Part shown: positions 1 to 8,018 of the stretch, one piece after another
Numbering within the stretch: position 1 is the first letter of the stretch
Layout of the letters: every line of letters begins with the position of its first letter
DNA from: Syntrophobacteraceae bacterium
GTDB taxonomy: Bacteria; Desulfobacterota; Syntrophobacteria; Syntrophobacterales; Syntrophobacteraceae
DNA: 64,000 bases
Direction: 5' to 3'
NCBI GenBank assembly: GCA_031292215.1
Contig: JARLHO010000112.1
Coordinates: 93,621 to 157,620, forward strand
Program-made: the position numbers and the translations under genes
Notes under the pieces: generated by a model
What the model saw: the letters and a program-made list of their open reading frames with translations, nothing else
Database searches by the model: none
What the model was told of the DNA's origin: nothing

Positions 1-1038
1 CCAGCCGTTGGCAGCTATTTTTCCACCAGCAATCTGCTGGGGTATGGACGCACGCCCATATTCATAGACCCGAGCAACCCCAACGTCGGGGGACCGGACA
101 ACTTTGCCTTTCCGGGCTACAGTTTTCCTGTGGGCTGGGCCCCGGACCAAAGAGCCTCCAGCCAGGGGCAGGGAGGCCTTTGCTTGCATTATTCGCCGCC
201 TCAGTGGGCGGCCGACTTTGGCCTCTACTTCATGAACTATCATGACAAATCGCCGGTGCTCGATTCGCTCAATTATGGCGCGGTTTACCAACAGGTCTAC
301 CTTGAGAACCGCCAGTTATACGGGGCGAGCATGAACTTCCCGCTGGGCTCATGGGCTGTTGGCACGGAACTGTCCTATCGACCTCACGACGCGATCTCTT
401 TGAGCTCGCCCTATACTCCCGGAGGGCCGCTTGATCTGCTGACAAACTCGAGCTCAGCCCCTAATGTGCCGCTGTGGAAAGACGAGCAGAAATACGAACT
501 TGACGTGACCGGCCTGCTGAGCCTCACACCTTCGGGGACCGGCGGGGCCCTGCTCAGGCTGCTAAGAGCCGACACCGCCACTCTGACCCTGGAGGGTACG
601 ACTATCTGTTATCCGGATTTGAGCAACCGGATTTACTCGACTGTCAATGGGATCCCGGTAATGCAGGCCCCTGCCGCCGGCTATTATACCTGGCTCGCCT
701 ACAACAGCGGTTCGGGATATCCGATCGGCGCGGCGGTGGGCACCAAGTGGTCGGGGGGAATCACCGAGGATTTCAACTGGGTCTACGATGGCACGATCAT
801 AAAGGAGTGGCAGGTCAACCCGGGATGCACGTTTTTCTTCACGGCTTTTGGCAATACGCCCAATGCCACGGGCAACTTTCTTGCGGGGGACACGTCGATC
901 AATGTCTATGTGAACTTTATTCAAAACCCGCCCAAATGGCAGATCACTATCAATTACACCAAATGGATGGGCGGAACCACGGCCCAGCCGTTGGCCGACA
1001 GAGACATGATTGGTGGGTTTGTAACCTACAACTTCTAG
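1..1038 (+). CDS. DUF1302-family outer-membrane protein, C-terminal part
   Basis: The open frame runs in from the left edge (first codon at base 1) and stops at 1036-1038, so only about 345 C-terminal residues are present. The protein is rich in Gly, Tyr, Asn, Ser and Thr with alternating hydrophobic strands. Its last strand reads DRDMIGGFVTYNF and ends in Phe, the usual signature of an outer-membrane beta-barrel. DUF1302 proteins are commonly encoded with a DUF1329 protein, an MMPL/RND exporter and a Ycf48-like protein; the last two follow directly here. The cargo is unknown, and a hydrophobic compound handled by the RND partner is an inference. The true start lies outside the window; the GTG at 130 is internal. 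Confidence 0.75.
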   Translation, partial: PAVGSYFSTSNLLGYGRTPIFIDPSNPNVGGPDNFAFPGYSFPVGWAPDQRASSQGQGGLCLHYSPPQWAADFGLYFMNYHDKSPVLDSLNYGAVYQQVYLENRQLYGASMNFPLGSWAVGTELSYRPHDAISLSSPYTPGGPLDLLTNSSSAPNVPLWKDEQKYELDVTGLLSLTPSGTGGALLRLLRADTATLTLEGTTICYPDLSNRIYSTVNGIPVMQAPAAGYYTWLAYNSGSGYPIGAAVGTKWSGGITEDFNWVYDGTIIKEWQVNPGCTFFFTAFGNTPNATGNFLAGDTSINVYVNFIQNPPKWQITINYTKWMGGTTAQPLADRDMIGGFVTYNF

Positions 1039-1050
1039 AAAAAGGTAAGC

Positions 1051-1075
1051 GGGGCGGGCGCGATGTGCCCGCCCC
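1051..1075 (+). terminator. GC-rich hairpin after the DUF1302 gene
   Basis: A perfect 9-bp stem (GGGGCGGGC at 1051-1059 pairing with GCCCGCCCC at 1067-1075) with a 7-base loop lies 12 bases after the stop codon. There is no clear T-tract, so it may be a weak intrinsic terminator or an mRNA-end stabiliser before the RND gene. Confidence 0.5.
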
Positions 1076-1147
1076 CCACATGTTCCGGCATCGGGTATAG
1101 GTTTTACTGATTAGTATGGCAATTTATGCATAGCAGCAGGACGGTGA

Positions 1148-3538
1148 GTGATGGACAAGGACGGCCGTGTGAGCGGTGTGAAAAAAGTAGTTGAAGACCT
1201 TGAGGCGTTTTTCTTCAGATATCGATTCGGCACGCTTGCGGTAATGATGGCATTCACCGTGATTATGGGCTATTTCGGCGTACAACTGCGCATGGATGCG
1301 GGCTTTAATAAACAGTTGCCGCTCCCGGGCGCCAATTCCTATATTCAAACCTTTCAAAAATATCGCAAGGATTTATTCGGGGCCAATCGTCTCACGGTGG
1401 TCGTCAAAGCTCGCAAGGGCACCATCTGGACCCCGGCCGCCCTCGCCAGGCTCTACCAGGTCACGCAGGCGGTTGTTTTTCTGCCCAACGTCGATCGCAT
1501 GAACGTCATGTCGCTGTGGACCCCCAACTGTTTCGTAAACGAAATTACCGAAGAGGGCTTCAGCGCCAGACCCGTCATTCCCGGAACGGTAACCCCGGAG
1601 TCGCTTACGCCGGAAGTGATGGGCAATATAGAGCGCTCCGCCATCCAGGGGGGCTTTGTGGGCACCCTCGTTGCCCGCGATCAAACGAGCGCGATGATAA
1701 CCGCGGAGCTAAACGACGCGGACCGAAACGGCCAACGGCTGGATTACATAGCGTATAACAAAAATTTGAACGAGCTTCGAAAAAAATTCGAAGACAAAGA
1801 CTTCAAGATTGAAATCATTGGTTTCGCCAAGGAGATCGGCGATATCGCCGAGGGAGCCTCCTCGGTGGAAATCTTTTGCGGCTTTGCGGTCCTGCTCACC
1901 TTGCTGGCCGTGTATTGGTTCAGCCGCTCGTGGCGCATGAGTTGTGTGGCGGTGGGCTGCTCGCTGACCTCGCTTGTCTGGCAATTCGGTACACTCAAGC
2001 TCATGGGCTTCGGCCTCGATCCTCTCGGCGTGCTGGTGCCTTTCCTGGTATTTTCCATCGGGGTCTCACACGGGGTCCAGCAAATCAACTTCATCGTGCG
2101 CTACCTGGCCAGGGGGAAAAAAACCATGGAGGCTGCCCGCGCGAGCTTTACGGGCCTCCTGGTGCCCGGCACGCTTGCCCTGGTCACCGCCTTCATATCT
2201 TTTGCAACCTTGGTGCTCATCCCGATTCCCATGATAAAGGAGCTTGCGGTAACCGCCTCGATCGGTGTGGGCTACAAAATTATCACGGACCTTGTGATGC
2301 TGCCCGTGGCCTGTTCTTACTTCAACTTCCCCCCGGACTACGCCCACAAGGCCATGCTGCGGCGCGAAAAACGTGCGCGGATCCTGCGGCTCATGGCCTC
2401 CGTGGCGAGAACCCGAAACGCAGTGGTCCTTACATGCCTTGCCTTCTTGGTGCTTGGGGTATCCGTCTGGCAGAGCCGGGGTAGAATCGTCGGCACTCTA
2501 CAGCCGGGGGCCCCCGAGTTGCGCGCGAGTTCGCGCTACAATCGGGATGCCGAATCGATAACCAAAAGCTACGATATGGGCCTGGACTGGCTGACCGTAG
2601 TGTTCGAGGCCGCGCCCAATTCCCTGGACGATACGGCCATAGGTTTCTACCAAAGCGATTTTGTCTACAGGCTCAACCACGTCGCAGGGGTGCTGGCGGT
2701 CACCTCCTTTGCGACCCAGCTTGGCACCTACAACGAAGGCTATAACGAGGGGTATCCGAAAATGGACGTGGTGCCCCACGATCCGAGCACCTACGGGGCG
2801 CTTGCCACCGAGATCAACCGCACCCGGGGCTATATGAACAGCGACTGCTCCATGACCGCCGTCAATTTCTATCTGACCGATCACAAGGCAACCACCATAA
2901 ACGGCCTGATCGCCGCGGTAAAAGCCTTTCGCCGGGCGGACCCCAACCCGGCCATCCGCATCCGCCTGGCTTCAGGCAATGCGGGGGTGCAGGCGGCCAT
3001 AAACGATGAGTTGGTGAAAAGCGAAACCCCTATGCTCCTTTACGTGTATGCGGCAATTCTTAGCATGGTGCTGTTGGTCTACCGCGACTTCAGGGCGGCC
3101 GTGGCATGCTGTATGCCGCTTACGATCGCCACATTCATCGGCTACTGGTTCATGAAGGAGTTCGAGATCGGACTCACTGTGGCGACCCTTCCGGTCATGG
3201 TCCTGGCGGTGGGCATAGGCGTGGATTACGCCCTCTATATATACAACCGGTTGCAGATGCACCTGGCCGATGGCGAGACCATGATCACCGCCATGGGGTA
3301 TGCGCTGGAATTCGAGGGCATGGCGACTATTTTCACAGCGATCACGCTCTCGGTAGGTGTGGCTACCTGGGCGTTTTCGGTCCTCAAATTCCAGGCTGAC
3401 ATGGGGATGTTGTTGTCTTTCATGTTCATAGTCAACCTGGTCATGGCGTTCACGGCGCTGCCTGCTCTTGCCGTGGTGCTTGAGAAAGTCTTCGTCCGTA
3501 AAAAACCGGCATACTCCCCCTCTATACTGAAACATTGA
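1148..3538 (+). CDS. MMPL/HAE3-type RND exporter
   Basis: A 796-residue inner-membrane protein with the RND layout. There is one N-terminal membrane helix (about 30-50), a periplasmic domain, a helix bundle (about 240-400), a second helix near 425, a second periplasmic domain and a final bundle (about 630-780). The length of about 800 residues is typical of single-chain HAE3/hopanoid-type transporters and much shorter than AcrB. Acidic residues within the bundles (for example in the GIGVDYALYIYNR segment) fit proton coupling. GTG at 1148 is immediately followed by ATG at 1151 and either could start. The gene overlaps the next frame at its stop. With the DUF1302 barrel and the Ycf48-like protein it likely forms an envelope lipid or hydrophobe export unit; the substrate is not known. 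Confidence 0.85.
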   Translation: MMDKDGRVSGVKKVVEDLEAFFFRYRFGTLAVMMAFTVIMGYFGVQLRMDAGFNKQLPLPGANSYIQTFQKYRKDLFGANRLTVVVKARKGTIWTPAALARLYQVTQAVVFLPNVDRMNVMSLWTPNCFVNEITEEGFSARPVIPGTVTPESLTPEVMGNIERSAIQGGFVGTLVARDQTSAMITAELNDADRNGQRLDYIAYNKNLNELRKKFEDKDFKIEIIGFAKEIGDIAEGASSVEIFCGFAVLLTLLAVYWFSRSWRMSCVAVGCSLTSLVWQFGTLKLMGFGLDPLGVLVPFLVFSIGVSHGVQQINFIVRYLARGKKTMEAARASFTGLLVPGTLALVTAFISFATLVLIPIPMIKELAVTASIGVGYKIITDLVMLPVACSYFNFPPDYAHKAMLRREKRARILRLMASVARTRNAVVLTCLAFLVLGVSVWQSRGRIVGTLQPGAPELRASSRYNRDAESITKSYDMGLDWLTVVFEAAPNSLDDTAIGFYQSDFVYRLNHVAGVLAVTSFATQLGTYNEGYNEGYPKMDVVPHDPSTYGALATEINRTRGYMNSDCSMTAVNFYLTDHKATTINGLIAAVKAFRRADPNPAIRIRLASGNAGVQAAINDELVKSETPMLLYVYAAILSMVLLVYRDFRAAVACCMPLTIATFIGYWFMKEFEIGLTVATLPVMVLAVGIGVDYALYIYNRLQMHLADGETMITAMGYALEFEGMATIFTAITLSVGVATWAFSVLKFQADMGMLLSFMFIVNLVMAFTALPALAVVLEKVFVRKKPAYSPSILKH

Positions 3539-3549
3539 GGCCAGGTCCG

Positions 3550-4545
3550 ATGATGGATAAAAAACTAAAGTATTTCGGATGTGTAGTGGCGTGTTTTCTG
3601 CTTTTCCCTCCCATTTATTCCCGTGCGGGGGAGATCGGTTACAAACATCGGCCGGCGTTGGTATTTGCGGGGGCTTCCACGACGATGATACTGGGGGCGG
3701 CTTTGGCCGGCAATAGAATTGTCGCTGTGGGAAACCATGGGGCGGTGCTGCTGTCCGACGACCAGGGGAAAACGTTTCGACAGGCCAAAGGGGTGCCCAC
3801 AAGCGTAATGGTTGACGCGGTAAGTTTTGCCGATGCCAAAAATGGATGGGCCGTGGGCCACCTGGGGGTGATTATCCACTCGACCGATGGCGGTGAGACC
3901 TGGACCATGCAGCCCGAAGCCCTGAGTCATGACGAGCCCTTGTTTACGGTATGGTTTAAAAACGATAGCCTCGGTTTCGCAGCCGGCCTGTGGGGGATGC
4001 TGATAAAGACCGTCGACGGCGGAAAGACCTGGCAGCAGGTGAAACTACCGCCATTACCCGACGGGAGGAAAGACGATAGAAACCTCTTTGCGATTTTCCC
4101 GGACCGGTTGGGAAACATCTTTATTGCCGCCGAGCGGGGCACACTGTTTAAGTCCGAAGACGGCGGGCTCAGTTGGAAGTTGATCGATACGGGCAACAAG
4201 GGGTCGTTGTGGGCAGGGGTCGCCCTGCAGGATGGTTCTCTCGTTGTCGCGGGACTAAGAGGCAAGATTTTGCGCAGCCGCGACGACGGGGAGCACTGGA
4301 CCGTGGTGCATACCGGCACCAAGAGTTCCATTACCGGTTTGACGGAGTTGAGCGACGGGCGGATCGTTGCCGTGGGACTGGATGGGGTCACACTGGAGAG
4401 CGCCAACGAAGGCGGTTATTTCCACGTTGTGTCGAGGCGGCCCGACCGCATGGATCTCACCGCGGTGGTTGCCGGTGGGCCCAAAAATGATGCGGCGGTG
4501 GTTTTTTCCGCAAACGGGCCGGTCGCTGCCCCGCAGTGTCATTGA
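3550..4545 (+). CDS. Ycf48-like secreted beta-propeller protein
   Basis: About 331 residues. An N-terminal signal peptide (MMDKKLKYFG followed by a hydrophobic core ending near SRAG) is followed by repeated propeller blades with the BNR-like S-x-D-x-G-x-T-W pattern. Clear copies are STDGGETW, TVDGGKTW, SEDGGLSW and SRDDGEHW. This is the Ycf48/photosystem II assembly-factor fold, which in non-photosynthetic bacteria is found beside DUF1302 and RND genes. The ATG at 3550 is preferred over the TTG at 3535 because GAGGCCAGG lies just upstream and the protein then begins directly at the signal peptide. It probably acts as a periplasmic accessory or scaffold of the exporter upstream. Confidence 0.8.
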   Translation: MMDKKLKYFGCVVACFLLFPPIYSRAGEIGYKHRPALVFAGASTTMILGAALAGNRIVAVGNHGAVLLSDDQGKTFRQAKGVPTSVMVDAVSFADAKNGWAVGHLGVIIHSTDGGETWTMQPEALSHDEPLFTVWFKNDSLGFAAGLWGMLIKTVDGGKTWQQVKLPPLPDGRKDDRNLFAIFPDRLGNIFIAAERGTLFKSEDGGLSWKLIDTGNKGSLWAGVALQDGSLVVAGLRGKILRSRDDGEHWTVVHTGTKSSITGLTELSDGRIVAVGLDGVTLESANEGGYFHVVSRRPDRMDLTAVVAGGPKNDAAVVFSANGPVAAPQCH

Positions 4546-4593
4546 AAACAGATACGATTATCGGGCAATACTTATTCGGGCAGGAGAATGGCA

Positions 4594-5001
4594 ATGCGAA
4601 TTATGGCCTGTTATGACGATTCCGAGGAAACCCCGGAAGTGTTAAGGGTGGCTCTAGATCACGCCAAAGCCTTTGATGGTGAAGTTCTGCTGGTGACCTC
4701 GGTTGTTTCCGCAGACAAATTTTATCCTGATTTGTTAGTGCCCCATGAACAGGCGCTAAAAAAAGCAGAGCAATATTTTTCCGGCAACGCCATCGCCTGC
4801 GAGACCAAAATTGCTTTCAGGGGGCTTGAAGAAAATGCCGGCGAGGCTCTTGTCATGCTGGCCGCCAAAGAGAAAGTCGATGAGATTGTCATTGGCATCA
4901 AGAGAAGATCGAAACTTAGTAAATTGATTATGGGTTCGGTAGCTCAGTTTGTGATCCTCCAGGCTGACTGCCCCGTGGTTGGAGTGAAGAAAAAGTCCTG
5001 A
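4594..5001 (+). CDS. Universal stress protein (UspA family)
   Basis: About 135 residues with the Usp fold. A short beta strand MRIMACYDDSEE leads into an alpha/beta domain, and the C-terminal segment GIKRRSKLSKLIMGSVAQFVI resembles the ATP-binding G-x2-G-x9-G-(S/T) loop, with KLIMGSVAQ as the core. The ATG at 4594 is preferred to the ATG at 4588 because AGGAG (4582-4586) would be only one base from the latter and seven from the former. It is followed by an amino-acid permease and glutamate dehydrogenase. Usp-APC pairings are common and suggest that it modulates the transporter, but this is inference. Confidence 0.8.
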   Translation: MRIMACYDDSEETPEVLRVALDHAKAFDGEVLLVTSVVSADKFYPDLLVPHEQALKKAEQYFSGNAIACETKIAFRGLEENAGEALVMLAAKEKVDEIVIGIKRRSKLSKLIMGSVAQFVILQADCPVVGVKKKS

Positions 5002-5092
5002 GTTCCGGACATTCCAGCCGCATCCTGGGCGTAATCGAACATCTGCCGGATGGTTTTTGGCGACAGATACATTGGGTACGGAGGCTTATCGG

Positions 5093-6484
5093 ATGGACCA
5101 CAAGGCCAGTGTGGAGGAATTCGGGTATAAGCAGGAGTTGCGGCGGTCTCTTAGCGTCAGGGACCTGGTCATCTTCGGAATGGTTTTCATGTCCCCGATC
5201 TCGAGTATGGTCCTGTTTGGGGTAATGGACGTCGAATCGCACGGACATAATTTTCTGTCGTATCTGTTCGGATTTACGGCCATGCTTTTTACCGCCCACA
5301 GCTACGGGAAGATGGTGGAAGCATTTCCGATCGCAGGCTCGACCTATAGCTATACGCAAAGAGCAATAAGTCCGAAATTGGGTTTCATGGCAGGCTGGGT
5401 GATTTTACTCGACTATTTCCTGATACCTACGCTTTTGTACGTCATCTCCGCTAATTTCGTTCATGCATTAATACCGCAAGTTCCATTTTGGGTATGGATC
5501 GTTATCTACATTATTCCCGTTACAATCGTCAACATCATGGGTGTAGAGGTTGCCGCGAAGATTAATTTCGGAATTACCGTGCTCATGATAGCAGCGGTAG
5601 TGGCATTTGTCGCGGCTGCATTCAGATACGCCATGATTACCCATGGGTATTCGGTTATTACACCAGCGGCAATATATAATCCTGCAACGTTTTCGTGGAA
5701 TGCGGTTGTCGCAGGGTCGTCGATGGCCGTGCTATGTTATCTTGGATTCGATGCAATAACTACATTATCCGAGGAAGCGGATGCGACAAGCCATAAGATG
5801 GGCATGGCCATAATCATGGCGTGCGTAATTCAGACCGTACTATACTTGGCGATTGCTTATTTCGGAATGATCGTTGCTCCCGCCTACACTCATCTTAAAG
5901 ATGTCGATACTGTTTTTTTTGGTATGGCATTCAAGGTCGGGGGCTATGCACTTCAGGTATTTACAACTCTTGTGATCGCGATGTCGGGCGTAGCAACGGC
6001 CCTGGCCGGCCAATCGGCTGCCAGTCGCGTGTTGTATGGCATGGGAAGAGATAAAATGATCCCGCCGGAGTTTTTTGCATACCTGCACCCAAAGTTTAAA
6101 ACTCCCACTTACAACATTTTGGCCATGGGAATAATCGGATTGATCGGCTCTCTTACCATCAGCATGACCCACCTGGGAGAAATGGTAACCTTTGGCGGGC
6201 TGTTTGGATTCATCTGTGTGAATCTATCCGTGATCTGGCATTTTTACATCAAGAAAAAGGAAAGGCGCCGGTCCCTGTTGCTCTATGTTGTTTGCCCGTT
6301 CATCGGCATGGTTGTGTGCGCCTACATTTTGATGGACTTATCTCCACTTGCAAAAATGGTTGGGTTCCTGTGGATGGGGCTTGGAGTACTTTACCTGGTC
6401 ATAAGGTCTTTTCTGTCTACGGATTTCCAGCACATTTTGGAGAAAAGCTCTCTTGTCGACCCTGATGCGAATTTCGTCGAATGA
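5093..6484 (+). CDS. APC-superfamily amino-acid permease
   Basis: About 463 residues with roughly 12 hydrophobic helices. The first half of helix 1 carries FGMVFMSPISSMVLFG, resembling the unwound substrate-binding segment of APC transporters, and the G-x-S-T-Y pattern (AGSTYSYTQRAI) follows helix 2. The ATG at 5093 is chosen over an upstream TTG at 5057 because a strong GGAGG (5080-5084) sits eight bases before it. Its position between a universal stress protein and glutamate dehydrogenase suggests import of an amino acid such as glutamate or a precursor, but specificity cannot be read from the sequence. Confidence 0.85.
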   Translation: MDHKASVEEFGYKQELRRSLSVRDLVIFGMVFMSPISSMVLFGVMDVESHGHNFLSYLFGFTAMLFTAHSYGKMVEAFPIAGSTYSYTQRAISPKLGFMAGWVILLDYFLIPTLLYVISANFVHALIPQVPFWVWIVIYIIPVTIVNIMGVEVAAKINFGITVLMIAAVVAFVAAAFRYAMITHGYSVITPAAIYNPATFSWNAVVAGSSMAVLCYLGFDAITTLSEEADATSHKMGMAIIMACVIQTVLYLAIAYFGMIVAPAYTHLKDVDTVFFGMAFKVGGYALQVFTTLVIAMSGVATALAGQSAASRVLYGMGRDKMIPPEFFAYLHPKFKTPTYNILAMGIIGLIGSLTISMTHLGEMVTFGGLFGFICVNLSVIWHFYIKKKERRRSLLLYVVCPFIGMVVCAYILMDLSPLAKMVGFLWMGLGVLYLVIRSFLSTDFQHILEKSSLVDPDANFVE

Positions 6485-6596
6485 ATTCAACCCTGCTTTG
6501 CACCACGTATCCATGGCTTGCCCGTTGTGGCATCGTGAGGGCCGATAGAGGGCTATTGCCGGCGATTGTGAGCGGTTTGAAAAAAAGGGGGGGGCA

Positions 6597-7955
6597 GTGG
6601 AAAAAGTCATAGCCAAAGTCAAAAGTCGAGACCCAAACGAGAGGGAATTTCACCAGGCTGTCTACGAGGTGTTGCAATCGATCAAGCCCGTGGTCGATCG
6701 TCATCGCGAATACGGTCGCACCAAGATTCTAGAGCGCCTCGTGGAGCCGGAAAGAGTGATCCTTTTCCGCGTCCCCTGGGTCGATGATACCGGAGAAATC
6801 CATGTAAACCGGGGCTTTAGAGTCCAGATGAACAGCGCCATCGGCCCCTACAAAGGCGGGTTGAGGTTTCATCCCTCGGTTAATTTGAGCATAATGAAGT
6901 TTTTGGCCTTTGAGCAGGTCTTCAAGAATGCGTTAACCACTCTTTCCATGGGGGGAGGCAAGGGTGGGTCGGATTTTGATCCAAAGGGAAAGTCCGATGG
7001 GGAAGTCATGCGGTTTTGTCAGTCTTTTATGAGCGAACTTTTCCGTCACATCGGCCAGTTTACCGACATCCCCGCAGGGGACATCGGTGTGGGTTCCCGC
7101 GAAATCGGGTATCTATTTGGCATGCACAAAAAACTGGCAAACGAGTTCTCGGGGGTCCTCACCGGAAAAAATCTCAATTGGGGTGGAAGTCTCATCCGGC
7201 CTGAAGCGACTGGTTACGGATGTGTCTACTTTGCTGCCGAGATGCTGGCCGCAAGGCGCCGGAGCCTCGAAGGAAAGACATGTCTGGTGTCGGGTTCCGG
7301 AAACGTTGCTCAATACACGGTGGAAAAACTCATCGACCTTGGGGCAAAGCCTGTCACGCTCTCCGATTCCTCGGGTCACATCTATGATGGCGAGGGCATA
7401 GACCGCGAAAAACTCTCTTTTGTGAAGACGCTCAAAAACCTCAGGCGGGGCCGCATTGAAGAATACGCCGAAAAGTACCGCTCCTCGGTTTATACCGCCA
7501 TGGATTCTTGCGCGGACGTTCCGGACTCCCATGCCCTGTGGGGCCACAAGGCCGATTGCGCCTTCCCCTCGGCCACCCAGAACGAAATCAACGGCGCAGA
7601 TGCCCGAAATCTTGTAAAAAATGGCATAATGCTGGTGGCCGAAGGCGCAAACATGCCCGTTACACCCGAAGGAATCGCCACTTTTATTGAAAACGACGTC
7701 CTCTACGGGCCGGGCAAAGCGGCTAACGCCGGGGGCGTTTCGGTCTCAGGCCTGGAAATGACTCAGAACAGCATGCGCCTTGCCTGGACCCGGGAAGAGG
7801 TAGACAACCGGTTGAAGATCATTATGAGAAGTATTCACACCATTTGCTCCGAAGCCGCCCAATGGGTGAACATGCCTGGAAACTACCTGGTTGGAGCTAA
7901 TGTGGGTGGCTTTATAAAAGTTGTTGGGGCAATGATGGAGCAGGGTTTGGTGTAG
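6597..7955 (+). CDS. gdhA: Glutamate dehydrogenase
   Basis: A 452-residue hexameric-type glutamate dehydrogenase that interconverts glutamate and 2-oxoglutarate plus ammonia. The substrate loop contains GPYKGGLRFHPSV, the catalytic region GGGKGGSDFDPKG (Lys near residue 122) and PAGDIGVGSREIG. A Rossmann nucleotide motif VSGSGNVAQ lies near residue 231. Length and motifs fit the GdhA subgroup, often NADP-dependent, but the cofactor is not proven. The start is GTG at 6597 after a run of G (about 6588-6594) that can serve as a ribosome-binding site. It follows an amino-acid permease and may help dispose of amino nitrogen or feed 2-oxoglutarate into central metabolism. Confidence 0.93.
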   Translation: MEKVIAKVKSRDPNEREFHQAVYEVLQSIKPVVDRHREYGRTKILERLVEPERVILFRVPWVDDTGEIHVNRGFRVQMNSAIGPYKGGLRFHPSVNLSIMKFLAFEQVFKNALTTLSMGGGKGGSDFDPKGKSDGEVMRFCQSFMSELFRHIGQFTDIPAGDIGVGSREIGYLFGMHKKLANEFSGVLTGKNLNWGGSLIRPEATGYGCVYFAAEMLAARRRSLEGKTCLVSGSGNVAQYTVEKLIDLGAKPVTLSDSSGHIYDGEGIDREKLSFVKTLKNLRRGRIEEYAEKYRSSVYTAMDSCADVPDSHALWGHKADCAFPSATQNEINGADARNLVKNGIMLVAEGANMPVTPEGIATFIENDVLYGPGKAANAGGVSVSGLEMTQNSMRLAWTREEVDNRLKIIMRSIHTICSEAAQWVNMPGNYLVGANVGGFIKVVGAMMEQGLV

Positions 7956-8018
7956 GTTTTCGACGAGCAAAAGGGGTGAAAGCACAAATGTAGCCGCTGG
8001 AATGGAAACGATATTACA

